From contig JAQFVV010012395.1 in assembly GCA_028023455.1 (NCBI GenBank), forward strand, positions 806,001 through 870,000: a stretch of 64,000 bases of DNA, read 5' to 3'. The DNA is from Epiperipatus broadwayi. Lineage: Eukaryota; Onychophora; Udeonychophora; Euonychophora; Peripatidae. The notes under the pieces were generated by a model. That model was given only the letters and a program-made list of their open reading frames with translations. It did not search any database and was not told the origin of the DNA. The position numbers and the translations under genes are program-made. How positions within the stretch are numbered: the first letter of the stretch is position 1; every line of letters begins with the position of its first letter. This document shows positions 35,930-48,619 of this stretch, piece by piece.

Positions 35930-38900
35930 AAGCTACTATTCTTTGGGATTAATGTTCACGGACTTAACATACTTAACAGAGTTTATGCAATAAAAGATTG
36001 GATAACTCAACATAAACCCAATATTATACCCATGGCCAAAATTAAAATTCATAATAATTCAAATCATAAAATTCATCTAACTTTCAATATCTTGGCTATT
36101 TCAATTGCTCAACCTCAATGGCTTCCACAAGAGGAGTGGCAATTTCTAGTCAATTCCAGGCTCAGACTCTCCTACTAGCTTTAGAATGTTACATCTTGAT
36201 TCAAACTGTTTAATCATACATTTAACCTATCATCAATTTCAGATCAATCTAAAGTACCTATACTTGAAAAATGATCAAAACTTAATATAGAAACTTGACC
36301 AACATCATAAACAGTCATCGCATCCAATCAATCCCCAATAATTATTATGGATGACTTCAGCATAACATATGACAAATTTCAATAAAAAGTATGTTCACTG
36401 TCTCAAAAATGGTCATATGTGGAGAAGATCTATTCCACAACAATGCCTTCTCCTTCTACACAAAAAAGCCCACTTCTCTTATTGACCTAATTTATTACTC
36501 GCCGAGTTTGCACTTTAACATCGATGGCAACCCCTTCTCCAACCACCTTGCTCTAAATATAGGCCTGAAAGTCAACATCAAGAGAGCAATTATTGATGGA
36601 ATGGACAGAAACTATTAGAATGCTACTGAAGCAAACAACTCCAGAGAAACTATTCTCTGAAGCATATATCTGCTTCAATAAAAATGACATCCTGAGAATG
36701 CTGGTGGAAGAAGTTTTGTTCTCCTTCATTACCATTCTCCAATATATAATCAATGAAATTACATTCAACAAAAAGGACCAATAAGATTTCACACAGATCT
36801 GGGATCAATAGACAATGAAATTAAAGCAACCATCCCATCCTTCTCAAATACATAATTTGTTGAACGGGTCCTTGAGCCTCAAAGGTTAATATAAAGATGA
36901 CAGGGATCTCTGGCAGAATATTTTGTCCATCAAATGGGCTCAGAGATTTCTGTCAGACCAGCAACATTGGTCTAATAGTTACATCTGATGGACACTGGGG
37001 GTGAGGAATAAGAATAAAAAAGACATACCACAATTGTTAACAATAAAAGACATTACACTAATAGGTCCAGAGATGATAAATACTAATAGCTCCAGAGATG
37101 ATAAATACTATTCGGCAGCATTTTTCAAGCAAGGCTTCAATCAGAAAAGAGCAGGGACATCAGTGAGGCTATATATCATGGTTAGTTCTCATGATATAAC
37201 TTTGGATAAGATATGGCTTAAGATGAGGAGTCTCCCAGAAAGAATGCAACCAGGGGCACATGGAATACCTAAATTCGTCCTCCATTTGGAAAGATTCTCG
37301 GCACCCATAAAGCCATGATTGACCACATCACACAGGGTCATAGGGAGATCAAAAACCTATACCTGATATCTTGTTTCATTTTTAAAGAAGAGAGAGGGAG
37401 CCTCTGATCTAACGATCTAAGGCCCATTTTGATGATCCCCCCTATTAATAAAAATAATTGAGCAGCTAATCAAAGATGCAAAACAAAATCCTCAGTTTTA
37501 TTTTTAATGTTCAATATGCTAGGAGGGAGGGGGTCATTGATTAATGCCAGCAGCCAAATAAAGCTACTTCTAGATTATATTAGAGCCAAAAGAATATCTA
37601 AGCTGATCACCATCCAACTGGATATCAAGGCAGCGTTTGACCCCATCATGATAGACATCCTCCAAAAATATAAGGTGCCAAGGGTCTACCTTAAAATGAT
37701 TGCCAACCTACTAACAAATAGATCCATATTTATCATGATGAATGGCAAAGTTGCCCTTGGGTTTAAACCTTTCATCTCGATTCCTCAGAGATATCTGTTC
37801 AGTGCACTTATTTTTAGCATATATCAATCCACTGCTGAGAGAGGTTAAGAGGTCACTTCCAGGAGTATATATGCCTACCATTGGATAGGAGATAGGGCAC
37901 ATCAATTATATGGATGATGTACTTATGTTGTCTCTCTTCCAGCAGGTATATACCCAAATTAGAAGAAATTTTATCCAATTATATTAACAATTTCAAATTG
38001 AAATTTAACATGACCAAATCAGCCATGTTAAAATTGCTGAACGGAAAGAGAATAAAATCAAATTTCATTGCAAATCCACAAAAATTTCTATGACTTTTAT
38101 AAATCAAATGGATTGATGAGGCTAGATTTTGACTTTTATAAATCAAATGGATTGATGAGGCACCAAATTCAAGAATCATTTCTAAGCTCAATATAATGGA
38201 TAATCACTTCACTTAAGGTAAGGTCACATTACTCAACTTGCTGATGTTCCTGAAAATCACCTACTTTCTGGCAGGGATATGCCCATCCAGAAAATTTGTT
38301 CAAAAAATAAATGTCTTTTGTACTAAACTGTTCTGGGGACAAAAGGTCACTGCTAACAGTCTCCAAACATTTCAAATACCAAAAAGACTTAAATGGACTT
38401 TTGCTCCATTCTATTAAAATATTAATTATACAAAATAACTATAATTTACTATTTAATATAATAAACAATTACCCAACCATATCACTCAAAGAAGACATCA
38501 TCCCTATAGATTGGCCCCCACCAACGAATAACAAATGGATTAGTTCCTTATATACAAATATTCAAAAGGGAATTGACATAAAAGAAAAACCAGTCACAAA
38601 TAAAATAAAATACCGGACAACACATAAATTACTAAATGGGGGGAAATGCATAATCGATGGAAAACTGGACATCACCAATCAGCAACTGATATATAAATCT
38701 TGTTATTGGTTCATTGAATCAAAGTACCAAGACTTTATAATCAAATACAACCTGGACTCCCTTTCCACAAATGCCTACCTGGCACATCGAAGAAATATAA
38801 AGAAGATAGATCCTATGTGCCAGATGTGTGACAGGGAAGAGGAGCCCATCGATCACATATTAAGTTGTAATAAATTAAATTACCATATAACACTCCTCAC

Positions 38901-38976
38901 AAAATGGATAAACAACCCATTTGGCAATTTATACCCATTAATCAGTGCATCAAACAAGGCATACATGCTGAAATAA
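35930..38976 (+). pseudogene. APE-type LINE ORF2 relic (endonuclease, RT, C-terminal domain)
   Basis: Endonuclease: from 35948 the frame reads INVHGLNILNRVYAIKDWI (the N-G-L start of APE-type nucleases). PIIIMDDFS (about 36328-36360) corresponds to the GDFN strand, and SLIDLIYYS then FSNHLAL (about 36476-36560) to the final S-D-H, with N for D. RT: ERMQPGAHGIPKFVLHL (about 37237-37290), motif A ITIQLDIKAAFD (37612-37647), a decayed motif B with PQR for PQG, and motif C NYMDDVLM (37904-37927) in a different frame. C-terminal: CQMCDREEEPIDHILSC (38818-38868), the usual Cys/His segment, inside a 221-codon open frame (38311-38976). L1/Tx1-like by eye. Multiple frameshifts and small tandem duplications (period 25 at 37066, 39 at 38092) inactivate it. 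Confidence 0.85.
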
Positions 38977-39346
38977 GGCTTACAATCTTCATGTACTTCG
39001 TATTATGGTACATACAACGTAAAATCACTATTGGGTAATTGGTAGATCCACAGGGAATAAAACTAAAGAAAATCATAGAAAAAACAAACAAATGATAATT
39101 TAATAGCTCCAGACTATTTGGTAAACACCACTTGGAGAAACTTCAAATAACGAAGCCGATCGCTAAATCTACAGAATTGAACTGCAGGAGAAGCAACTAC
39201 ATACATAGAAGTAAATACATTAAAGCTGAATGATTAAATCTGAAACCATAGTGTAACAAATTAAACACTCTATGTTATACTGCAATAGCATGTATAACAA
39301 ATGTAGATTTGAATCGTATAATAAATTTCTCTTAATAAAAAAAAAA
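38977..39346 (+). other. LINE 3' UTR and A-rich tail
   Basis: Non-coding sequence after the LINE stop codon. It ends AATAAATTTCTCTTAATAAAAAAAAAA, after which the Gypsy LTR begins. An ATAATAAAT polyadenylation-like phrase precedes the tail. The LINE appears to have inserted in the outer end of the LTR; its TSD was not found. Confidence 0.65.
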
Positions 39347-40023
39347 TCACTACTAACAGTTAATATTTAGATAATTTACTATATGATCCTTAATAGCATT
39401 TTAACTATTTACACATATACAATCATTTAACATAATAAGGCCTGAAGGCATACATAAATAATTTAGATCAGTGTGATCTGTAAAGAGTCCTATCTGGCTG
39501 TTTCCATGTTTGGAGGCCAGTTCTCTGCACTTGAAGTCACTGTGCCATGGAAGATGATTTGCCCCAATATATAAGTCAGTGTGCACAGATGAAGTTTTGA
39601 ATCAAGTTTCCTCATGTTCATCAAATTAGTACTGAGGCATTTCATTGTTCAATTCCTAAAGTTGATTGGCTAGTACTTCTATCCATCTGCTCAGATAATT
39701 TTTCATTTTAATCTTCATACAAGAATTAACATCATTATCTTTCTGACTTTAATTAATGAGTTATTTCTATAGTTTGTCCTTTATCTTTTGAAGGACATCT
39801 AACTTGAATTCCTTAAATTGTTTTATTTCATTAATGGTGTGTTCTACTCTCATTAATTAGACTGATATTCATATTAGAAAATAATCTTTTTCTAATCTTA
39901 AAATTATAAATCTTTAAATTACTATTTTAAAAGAATCAGTCTTTTAAAATTCTTTAATTTATTTAAACATTACTTTTTCTCATTAAGTTTATACCTATAT
40001 ATGTATGTGCCTTTAAACATACA
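39347..40023 (-). mobile_element. Gypsy element 1: 3' LTR (truncated at its outer end)
   Basis: Matches 44724-45360 over about 640 bases with many small differences. On the element strand the LTR starts TGTATGTT at 40023. It is preceded by a polypurine tract GGGGGAAGTAA (40030-40040 on the minus strand), as expected just upstream of a 3' LTR. The outer end is cut by the LINE tail at 39346. The short open frame inside (39401-39586) exists in both LTRs but is non-coding by context. Confidence 0.82.
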
Positions 40024-40679
40024 TATCGTTACTTCCCCCAAGTTCAGAAATGAGATTTTAATCCCTGAACTTACTATGAATTATTAAGATATGTGGAGTT
40101 TTTTTATTTTATTTTCCTTTTAGCATGCTGTTGTGAATTATGTTTCAACTCATTAGGTACAATACATTCTCAGGAAATGTAGTTGTTTGAAAATCACAAT
40201 CATTAATTATCATGTCTATGCTAATATCTGGCCGCCAGACATGACTAAGCTATGTCTCACTGACTATTATGCAGCCACTTTACTATGTGCTGCCTACTTT
40301 TGACTGGAATCAGTGTATAATTCGCCTTTCATAATCCAACCCTTGTGTACCGATAGTTGCTTCCAGGGTTTCATAGTTTTTTGTGATGGAAACTAGGACA
40401 TTTTTTTGGCCAGTCTTCTCGAATCTGCTTCATAATCCATTGGTAGCCATTATCTTTGGCTATCCAACAAGCTACAATTTTATGTTTTACTCTTGATTTT
40501 AATATGTCTTTGTATTTTGTATATTTCTGGTCATCATGACCTTCTTTGACTTGATTTTGTTAATGACTGGCTGCTGGAAAGGTTTCTGCTTTCTGAGTAA
40601 ATCTACATTACCCAAATTCATCTTAACCCCTTGGAAAATTTTTTCTTACGGGGCTATTAATTTTTTTCAGTAAATTATT

Positions 40680-41373
40680 TTTACTTCCATTCTACTGAAC
40701 CAGTCTCGTACTAATATGGGGTTGATAGGGACATGTACAACATATAGTGATAGTACATTAATTTTGCCCCTATTTTGACATATTGGTGCTTCAACTATGT
40801 CCTTTAATTTAATGGGATTACCATTCAAATCTAATGCTTATAAGTTAGTTTTTTTAATAATGGTTTTTTCCTACACTTAGAAATAACAGTATACCAATTG
40901 CGGACTGATATTAATGATATGCCACTACCACTGTCCCATGGATATGGGCTGATCACACAGCTTTAGTTTTAACATTGTCATCATCGGTGGACATTTTTTT
41001 TTAATATTGGATGCTGAATTACTTAACCCTGATATGAACATTTATAACTCTCACTTTTCTTTGTTAGGATCGTTACGTTTTCTTTACACATTTTTTCCAT
41101 GTGCTCTATTTTTTTACAATTATTGCAGTGTTTTCATTTATGAAATTGATTGCTAACTTCATGGCCCTTTTTTCCATAGCAAAAACATATAAATGGTTTT
41201 TACTGTTGGCACTATTCTCATTACTCTTAGACAATTCTTTACTTATGTTTTTACAAACATCTGCTTGCAATTTGCTATTACTCTTGAATTCGGTGAAATT
41301 TTCAATTTGCTCAAGCATGAGTTCAAAAACTATCCCATATTTTATAGCCTCTATTGAAACAGTAAGGTCTGCT
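40680..41373 (-). pseudogene. Gypsy element 1: gag C-terminus, zinc knuckle and protease relic
   Basis: On the minus strand, from about 41373, DLTVSIEAIKYGIVFELMLEQ continues the gag frame interrupted at 44185. CYGKKGHE followed by HCNNCKKIEHM (about 41192-41095) is a pair of zinc-knuckle-like motifs that bind RNA. The aspartic protease reads DSGSGISLISVRNWY at about 40935-40890, with the D-S-G catalytic triad intact, and a later VVHVPINPILVRDW-like stretch fits the end of the retropepsin fold. RT, RNase H and integrase are not found before the LTR, so roughly 3 kb of pol appears deleted. 40024-40680 is not assignable. Confidence 0.72.
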
Positions 41374-44184
41374 TTGCAGATCTTCGTTTCACCTTTTCTC
41401 ACCTATTTCCTACCCTCATGCCTTAGTTTGAGCCCCAATTTATCGTAGTGTGTCGGCAATACGCTTATATACCGAAAATCCCGCCTAATTTTAAACCACG
41501 AGTACAATGCTCGTATTATATATAAGTATAACTCATGCCCAAATAAATAAAATATTATGGATTATGTATATGTTCACATAATTTAGATTTATTTAAAAGT
41601 AGATTATATAGGTCATAATTGCGCACACACTCTGATATGCATTTTAAAACATATCAAAATTATAAATTGTTAATTAAAGTTATTTTGTTTGAATCTATTT
41701 ATAAAAATATATTACAGTCGTAATATATTTTTGATTTAAAGTAAAATTCATATTCATTTAGTAGTTAGATTCAAATATTGCAATTTAAAAAAATAAATTT
41801 TTTTTTTTTAATAAAAGTCATTCCAAATATTTCTGTTAAAATAAATGAGGGACAATAGTTTAATTATTTAATGTTATAGAAGCTTATCTAAAAATACAGC
41901 AGATGTTCACTTAAGGTTTTCTTTAATTAGTAAAAGTAATTTTTAATTAAATCTAGTTTGTAATTTGAATGTCGACAAGAAAATTAACAATAGAAATTAA
42001 TTAAAATTGTGTTGAATTCCTTTAGACATTCGGATGGGTTTAATTACAGCTGATAAGTCCGATATATTTTTGTAATGCTCCAGGGCAGTTCTATTGTTCA
42101 ATTCCACTATAAAAGGAAGGGTTTTCTTTTGCCCTCCATTCTGGTGTTGTTAATGAAATGATTTGAGTGATATTCTAGTAAAAATATTCTTCAAAATATA
42201 TTTTCCTGAGATTTTAGCTACATGCCTGCAAACTTATATTTAAAGCCGAGTTTTCGTCTCCAAATTAATTCACCATGTTTACCACACAAATTGCTAACCT
42301 TGACATGTTGTAGTAGAGCCGGAGTGAAGGCTATTTCCTTCAGGAATGGCCGGATGCTGCTCTAGACCATCGGAAGCTATCACGTAAGGAATCCCGGAAC
42401 TGCTGCTGCTTCCAAAAATATGAACAATTCCAGATTTTGTTGCTGAATTGATAAAACCTGCTGAACATCAATCTACCTGCAAATGCTTCTCCAGAGGTAA
42501 CCCCAAATTAACCCAAGAGCTCTTGTGATTCCTAACTAACATGCTATAGCTATTTTAAATTGTTTTACTTTTATTTCACATAACTTTATTATGTACTTCT
42601 TTAATGTTTTCAAATATAATCAACAGTTTTGCTCTCTATCCTTGAGTTAATATTTTCTATTCATTAAGCTTTCTTTTATTTTATTATGATAATGTGTCAG
42701 AATCATCTTTGACCGAGTGAATTATTCCCTTTGTTGAAAGTAAGATACCGCTATTAAGGCATATTTTAAATTTATAAATAATTCCCAATTTTATTATCTT
42801 GCAAATCACTCGTTCGAGGGCGATTCTAATCTTCTTTAATATATATAATAATCAAATAGTTTAAAATCTACATTTTATTGATTTTTAATATGAGAGTATG
42901 TGCGAAGTCAATGATTAAATGTGTCCCCAAATGCATGATTGCGTAAATAAATCCATACTTTTCAAACCCGCAAGCATGCATTTTCGTATTTTAAATACTG
43001 CATTCTACTTTAATTACAAAGTTCATCATTGACGTCAAGAATGTGCGGACCTTTTAAATGAATTTCTGGGAATTTGATTGGGCATCTCTCTTAATCCAAG
43101 TAAAACCCATTTAGTATGTTTTATATACATTAGTCTAGTATTGCTGGTGAATGAATTGGTTGTTGAGACCGCTTTGTTTTGCTTTCCAAGGATTTTACAT
43201 GGCCAAGTCCATTCTCTCTTTGCTTCCTGCGGTTCCCAGGCAGAGTGTGTACTCAAATGTCATACCTGGGAATTAAACGCAGTCATCACCCAGTCGTTAA
43301 GTTTCGGCTGTTCGTGACAACATTTTCCTATGGGTTAGCAGCGAGCTGCCCTCCGTAGTCATTCCAAATATTCGCTATTGTTTTATTTATATATTTATTT
43401 TTACAAAGCATCCATGACTTAAACATGTCACACCCTCCATCCTTTAATAATTTCATTACTACCAATACTGGCTTCCCATCTGCTTTAATTATTATTATCA
43501 AATAAATGTCCTGATCACATCCCCACTTTATTGCTTAGTAAGCTTTTGTCCGTGCTATTCTCAAAATCAATAAATATTTTATAACACTTAATATTCAAAT
43601 ATTTTATTAAACTTTTATAATTACTCAAAGCACCTCGCACATGTTCCCATCTCTTTCAAGCACATTATCATAATACTATTAGCCCGAGGGATAGAATATA
43701 TAATTTTGCTTTAAAACCTTTTTGTCATTTATTGGATGTAATGCCAACAATTATTTAGTAAGCATCCCTGTCTCATATAAGAAGACATTGGCATTATATA
43801 TATTTCTATATAAATAAATTTTGAAATCATTTAAAACTAATTTTGATCTTTTATTTTATTGATTCCTATCACTGTCTCGGTCTATATATCTATTTTCTGC
43901 ATTTCTGTTATACATCCATAGATGTTAATTAGCAACCCAAACTTATCTTAGTATAGAGTCTTTTGTTTCTCCCTGACTACCAGGCACCGCTAAAAGGTTG
44001 TACTAGTAATAGCATCAGATGCGTTATCATGTAGGTGGCGCTGTGAAATTTGGACTTTAGATTCGAACTTAGTATATCTAGAAGACAACCCCTCCTAGAG
44101 TGTTCAGTTTCGTGTGTGGGTTTGAATTCTGCAGTGTGTTAGCGAGATAGACGATTCTGACTGTTACACTATATAATCTAAATC
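41374..44184. mobile_element. 2.8-kb insertion within Gypsy gag, type unknown
   Basis: The gag frame stops being readable at LLVIIDL (about 44184, minus strand) and resumes at DLTVSIEA (about 41373). The intervening sequence is foreign to gag. It is richer in G+C and CpG in places (42290-42500, 43030-43340, 43980-44140) and contains a TATA box and a good splice-donor-like site. It begins TGCTTTGCAG at the left. The right boundary is only approximate, and I could not define TG...CA ends or a clean TSD. It may be a long solo LTR or a decayed retroelement. The open frames at 43035-43317 overlap on both strands and are unrecognised. Confidence 0.5.
42108..42500 (+). promoter_or_regulatory. TATA box plus possible untranslated first exon and splice donor
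   Basis: CTATAAAAGGAAGGG (TATAAAA at 42108-42114) sits in a G+C-richer stretch. A start near 42138 would give an exon of about 360 bases ending at CTTCTCCAGAG/GTAACC (GT at 42497), a good match to a donor site. Short frames only; longest from ATGCCTGCAAAC (42221), 26 codons. Either a promoter of the inserted element or of a host transcript. Confidence 0.3.
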
Positions 44185-44640
44185 GATAATGACCAATAAT
44201 TGTTGCTGTAAATTATCTTCACACATACCAGTAAGAAATTGTTTCAGCAGAGCTTCATCTAGGAAAGATCCATAGATGCAATTTCTTGCTAGATTATGAA
44301 GAGCATCATTGTAATCTTTTATACTTTCATTCCGATCTTGGTTCTGAGGTTGGAATTACAGTCTAGCAATAAGCCTCTAGGGTTGGGCAATTAAAATGGT
44401 TTGACAAACACTCTTTAATCTGATTAGGAGTTAGAAGTTCAGTGAGCCTGGTGTTTTCAAACTCCTTTCCCAGCAAAGCATAATAATAAAGCAATTTTAT
44501 ATTTATCATCTTTAATTCTATTAATAAATAAGTATTTTCCTACATGTTGAACATACAGGGCCAACTACTTGCCTCACTGATGTCAAATTCACCAATTGCT
44601 ACTTGCATTGCCTAGTCTTTTACCTAAATTTAACCATTTA
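44185..44640 (-). pseudogene. Gypsy element 1: gag N-terminal relic
   Basis: On the minus strand from about 44613: MQVAIGEFDISEASSW, then after a frame break a TPNQIKECLSNHFN stretch and YNDALHNLARNCIYGS (near 44310-44260), followed by FLDEALLKQFLTGM and NLQQQLLVIIDL. The order and wording match the gag relic at 60-543, so both belong to one family. Gag forms the particle shell. Frameshifts and stops are present. The leader between gag and the 5' LTR keeps AAACATAGCAATTGG, also shared with the first copy. Confidence 0.78.
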
Positions 44641-44714
44641 TTTTAATTAATGGTCTGAATTAAGACTGTGACTGTGCCAATTGCTATGTTTGGCTGATCT
44701 AAGAATGCACTTCC

Positions 44715-45360
44715 TGTGGGTACAAATCACTAGTAACAGTTAATATTTAGATAATTTACTATAAGATCCTTAATAGCATTTTAACTATTTACATATATAC
44801 AATCAGTCAACATAATACAGCCCGAAGGTATACATAAATAATAATTTAGATCAGGGTGACTTGTAAGAGTCCTAGCTGGATGTTCTCCATGTTTGGAGGC
44901 CAGCTCTCTGCACTTGAAGTTACTATGCCATGGGAGACGATCTGCTGCTCCAATATATATGTCCGTATGCACAGATTAAGCTCCAAGAATCAAATGTCCT
45001 CTTGTTCAATAAATTAGTACTGAGGCATTCCTGTCCATCCACTCAGGTGATTCTTCATTTTAATCTCCATGCAAGAATTTACATCGTTATCTTTCTGACT
45101 TTAAATAATGGATTATTTTTCGTCATTTATCTTATAAGGGAAATCTAACTCGAATTCCTTAAATTGCTTTATTTTCATTAAACTCTCGTTAATTAGACTG
45201 GTACTCATTTTAGAAAGTAATTTCTTTCTAATTTTAAAATTATAAATCTTTAACTCACTATTTTAAAAAAATCAGTCTTTTAAAATTCTTTAATTTATTT
45301 AAACTTTAACTTTTTCTCATTAAGATTCTATCTATATACGTATGTGCATTTAAGCATACA
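44715..45360 (-). mobile_element. Gypsy element 1: 5' LTR
   Basis: The partner of 39347-40023. If read TG to CA, the plus-strand limits are TGTGGGTAC (44715) and GCATACA (45360), i.e. TGTATGC...CCCACA on the element strand. The two LTRs differ by many substitutions and small gaps, so the insertion is old. The tRNA primer site beside it was not identifiable. Confidence 0.78.
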
Positions 45361-47173
45361 TCAACAATCTCTTCTCCTAAATATCTCTCTTACCCTGATC
45401 ACAAATAGAAAAAAATAAATGGCATAGATCTTTAAACTTACTTACTCATTCAACTTGGCCATTAAATACAAAAGTCTGCAGCACAAAAGATTTACGTTAT
45501 AATATAAGAACTTTAATCATATTCAGTAAGCCGGACATTATTCAATTTTATATTTAGAAATATGTATGCTTATTGTAAAATAATTGTGGTTATATTTAAA
45601 TATAATTTAATATTAGTGTAATATTTTATATGGGTATAATTAATTTCCTTATATGGACGAGTTGAGTTTTTTTTTTTTTTATCGTATCTCAAGAGTATAT
45701 CATCATTTAATTAAGTTGACAATTGAACATTATTGATTTAATATAAGTTTCTGATCGTTAGTATAAGATTTATCGATTTTCATCATTGCAAGCATTGTAG
45801 TTCACTACAGATAATTTTCTTTTCTGGATTATTAAGATAGTTAAAAAGTAAATTTTTTTTTTTATACATATAATACTCATCTATAAATAACCTAAATTTA
45901 AAAAATAAAAAGAATTTTAATTACTTTATTGATCCATATGTGCAACAGGTGTTAACTCTTTTAATGTATCTGAAACTTAGTGCGTATTATTTTGCTATAT
46001 ATGTACATCATTACCGGCATGTATGTGTGTGGGGTGTGAGTGATGTAAAAGTTTCACACTTTAGAAATATCATGAGATATTCGAGCATTTTTTACATCTA
46101 ACTTATTGGCAGCTACATTTCTATCCAAATCACTATATATACATTATTTAATTTGTGTATTCATTTGTTTGTGTTTTTTATTATTAATTGCAAGCTTGGT
46201 TAACCTAACTTTGGCAAAACTTGGGTACACTTTCCAGGGCATTTTATTTCATTACCACTGTATATAAATAATTAGTAAAACCTTCAGAACCTCTGCCAGA
46301 AAAATCTCTTTCAAGCTCTTCATTAAATATTACCCCATACCTGGGTCCCTTAATGTCAGAAATATAGTCTGTATTATTATTAATGAGACGAACTTAGGAA
46401 CAGTGTCTCTGGTCTTTCTTTGGTTTACAATTGTTTATGAGGCTCAGAATGTTTTGCGATATGTTTTTACACATGTCTAAGTTAAGATTTAAGTGTGAAT
46501 ACAATATCTAAATATTTTAAGATTATTAAAGAATGATTAGTTAAAATAATTGCACATATTTTATAAAAAAAAATTTAAAGTCAGAAGAGTAATGCTATTA
46601 ATAAACTAGCTTGATTAATTATTTAATTAAAACCATCCATAATTGAAATTAATTCATTTTAAATTTAAGTATTTTATTTTGTGTTGTCATTTAGTACTTT
46701 AAAAATGTTGTGATTATTTAAATTTGTTTGCTGTTGTCTGTCTATCAGTTGTTTATTCAATAAGAATATCTCCTAAGTTGGGCTAGTCTAATGATTAATT
46801 AAGTGATAGAGGTACACCAGGATAAACATCATGACTATCCGGTTTACTCAACCGATGGACCTGCATATGAGAAATCTAAACATTAATTTGCATTTTTTAC
46901 CCTCTTCTGAGAAATTTTGCTAACATTTTTTTTTTTACAGCATTAAAATTCACTTTTTTTTTCTATTTTAATTTCAAACAAATTCACAAGATGTCAGGAT
47001 AATCGAATAAGTTGATTCCTAGTCATTGTATATTTAGCAATCTCAAACTTTGGAGATTACTTTGAGAAAATATTCCAATGGTTTAAAAACATATTTTGGA
47101 AAGTTTATGATTATTTTTGTATCGTAATTGTGTAATAATGTTTCGAATAGTATTATTCTCTATTGTTCTTCAG
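45361..47173. other. Unassigned AT-rich sequence
   Basis: No named feature. 46280-46450 is a little more complex, without a recognised motif. Confidence 0.4.
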
Positions 47174-47437
47174 GTGTTGATGGTCTGAACAATGACAATA
47201 ATTAGCATAGGACTCGAACTTAAATCTTTAAATTCTCGAATATCAAATTTTAAGGCAACTCTGAGTTATTCTATCAAAGAATACTACTACTTGAAATATT
47301 GTGTAATTACTAACCTGTATTTTCTATTTGTGCCATTACTAACAAGTTGTTTGTATTTGATAAGTTTAAAATAGGTTTAAAATTTTCTATACATTTAACA
47401 TTTACTAATAGATGGTGGAAATAGTTAAACATATTAT
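47174..47437. mobile_element. MITE-like element, second copy (opposite orientation)
   Basis: Matches the reverse complement of 21804-22018 (AATTAGCATAGGACTCGAACT, ACTAACCTGT and a GATGGTGGAAATAG end). Only one inverted end is intact; the other is lost or diverged. Confidence 0.65.
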
Positions 47438-48059
47438 TGTATGGTCAATATAATGTATGTTTTTAAATTAATTTTTGGTATAATTTATGTTCTGTTATGA
47501 ATATTGTTTTTTTTTGTTGTTGTTGTTGTCGTAATTAACTAACCAATAAAGTATTGATTTTTTTTTTTTTTGCAACACTATTACATTTTCTTAAAAATTA
47601 ACAGTCAAATATTTATTTATTAATTATAAAAAAATTAGATAAACAAATGTAATATGCAGTTGATGTTGTAGTTTTAATAACATAAGTGATTAAAATTATT
47701 TTATTATTGTTATTTTATGCTTATAATGATAGGTATATTAAAGATTTTATAGGTATGAAAATATTAAATAGAAATTAGCTAATAAAAAATTTATTTTTAG
47801 ATAATGTATATATCTTCTGTTTATTTTTAGAGAAAATATTTTAATTGAATAAAATTTGTATATATTTTTTTATTATTATGTTCATAATAATAGCAACTGT
47901 GTTTTGCCTTAAATGTGTCAGAAATATTGGTATAGATTGCAATATGAAAATACTAAGTAAAAATTATGTAAGTTGTATTTTCTACTTATTATAATTGCAA
48001 TTTATAGAATCCTATATATCATTTTGTTTTTAATTACACAATAAATAAATCTTGTATAT

Positions 48060-48095
48060 TGGTTTTTTTTTTTTTTGGGGGGGGGGTAAGGGGTA
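48060..48095. repeat. T-run to G-run junction
   Basis: About 14 T followed by ten G, then TAAGGGG. The same kind of T-then-G10 junction occurs near 13700-13730. Confidence 0.9.
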
Positions 48096-48619
48096 AAATG
48101 TACTATTTTGTCTTGGTAAGATGGCGTTGCTTTGATGATATCAGAATTCTTTGACATCACTAATCTTACAAAATGATCACTATATAAAAAAATAGACATT
48201 TTGTTTAAAGAATGCTATAATGAATAGTTGATTGTTAATCAAAGTTCTTTATTTCATGTGCAAAGGGCTTGATATACAGACTTTTAGTTTCTTTGAACAT
48301 CACTTTTGTCTTTTCAGGCTTTTTCCTTTTGATGAGTTTCTTTTAATTGTATGACTTTTCCTGGATTGTTAGTATTCTGATTTTCTGTAATTGAATTTGA
48401 TTCCACTTTTAATTATTTTTGGTTTCTTTCAAATATTTTTTTATTCCATTTTAAATGGATCTTAATTATGGGATACATTGGTTGTTTTATCTTTTGCTGG
48501 CAAACATGGTTAAAGTCTCTACAATATTCCATTTCACTAACTGTACAGAAACTATTTGTTTGAATAATCTTTGAATTATTGTTCATATTATTCTATTTTT
48601 TGATTAAATAATCCTATAC

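Noticed and set aside
39401-39586. Conserved small protein, also at 44781-44972
   Set aside because: The two frames are similar only because they lie in the two LTRs of one element; LTRs are non-coding here.
41101-41448. 115-codon plus-strand membrane protein
   Set aside because: It is the antisense shadow of the Gypsy gag C-terminus and zinc knuckles.
43035-43317. Protein gene (overlapping frames on both strands)
   Set aside because: Neither frame shows a domain; both lie in the unknown insert, and their openness reflects local composition.
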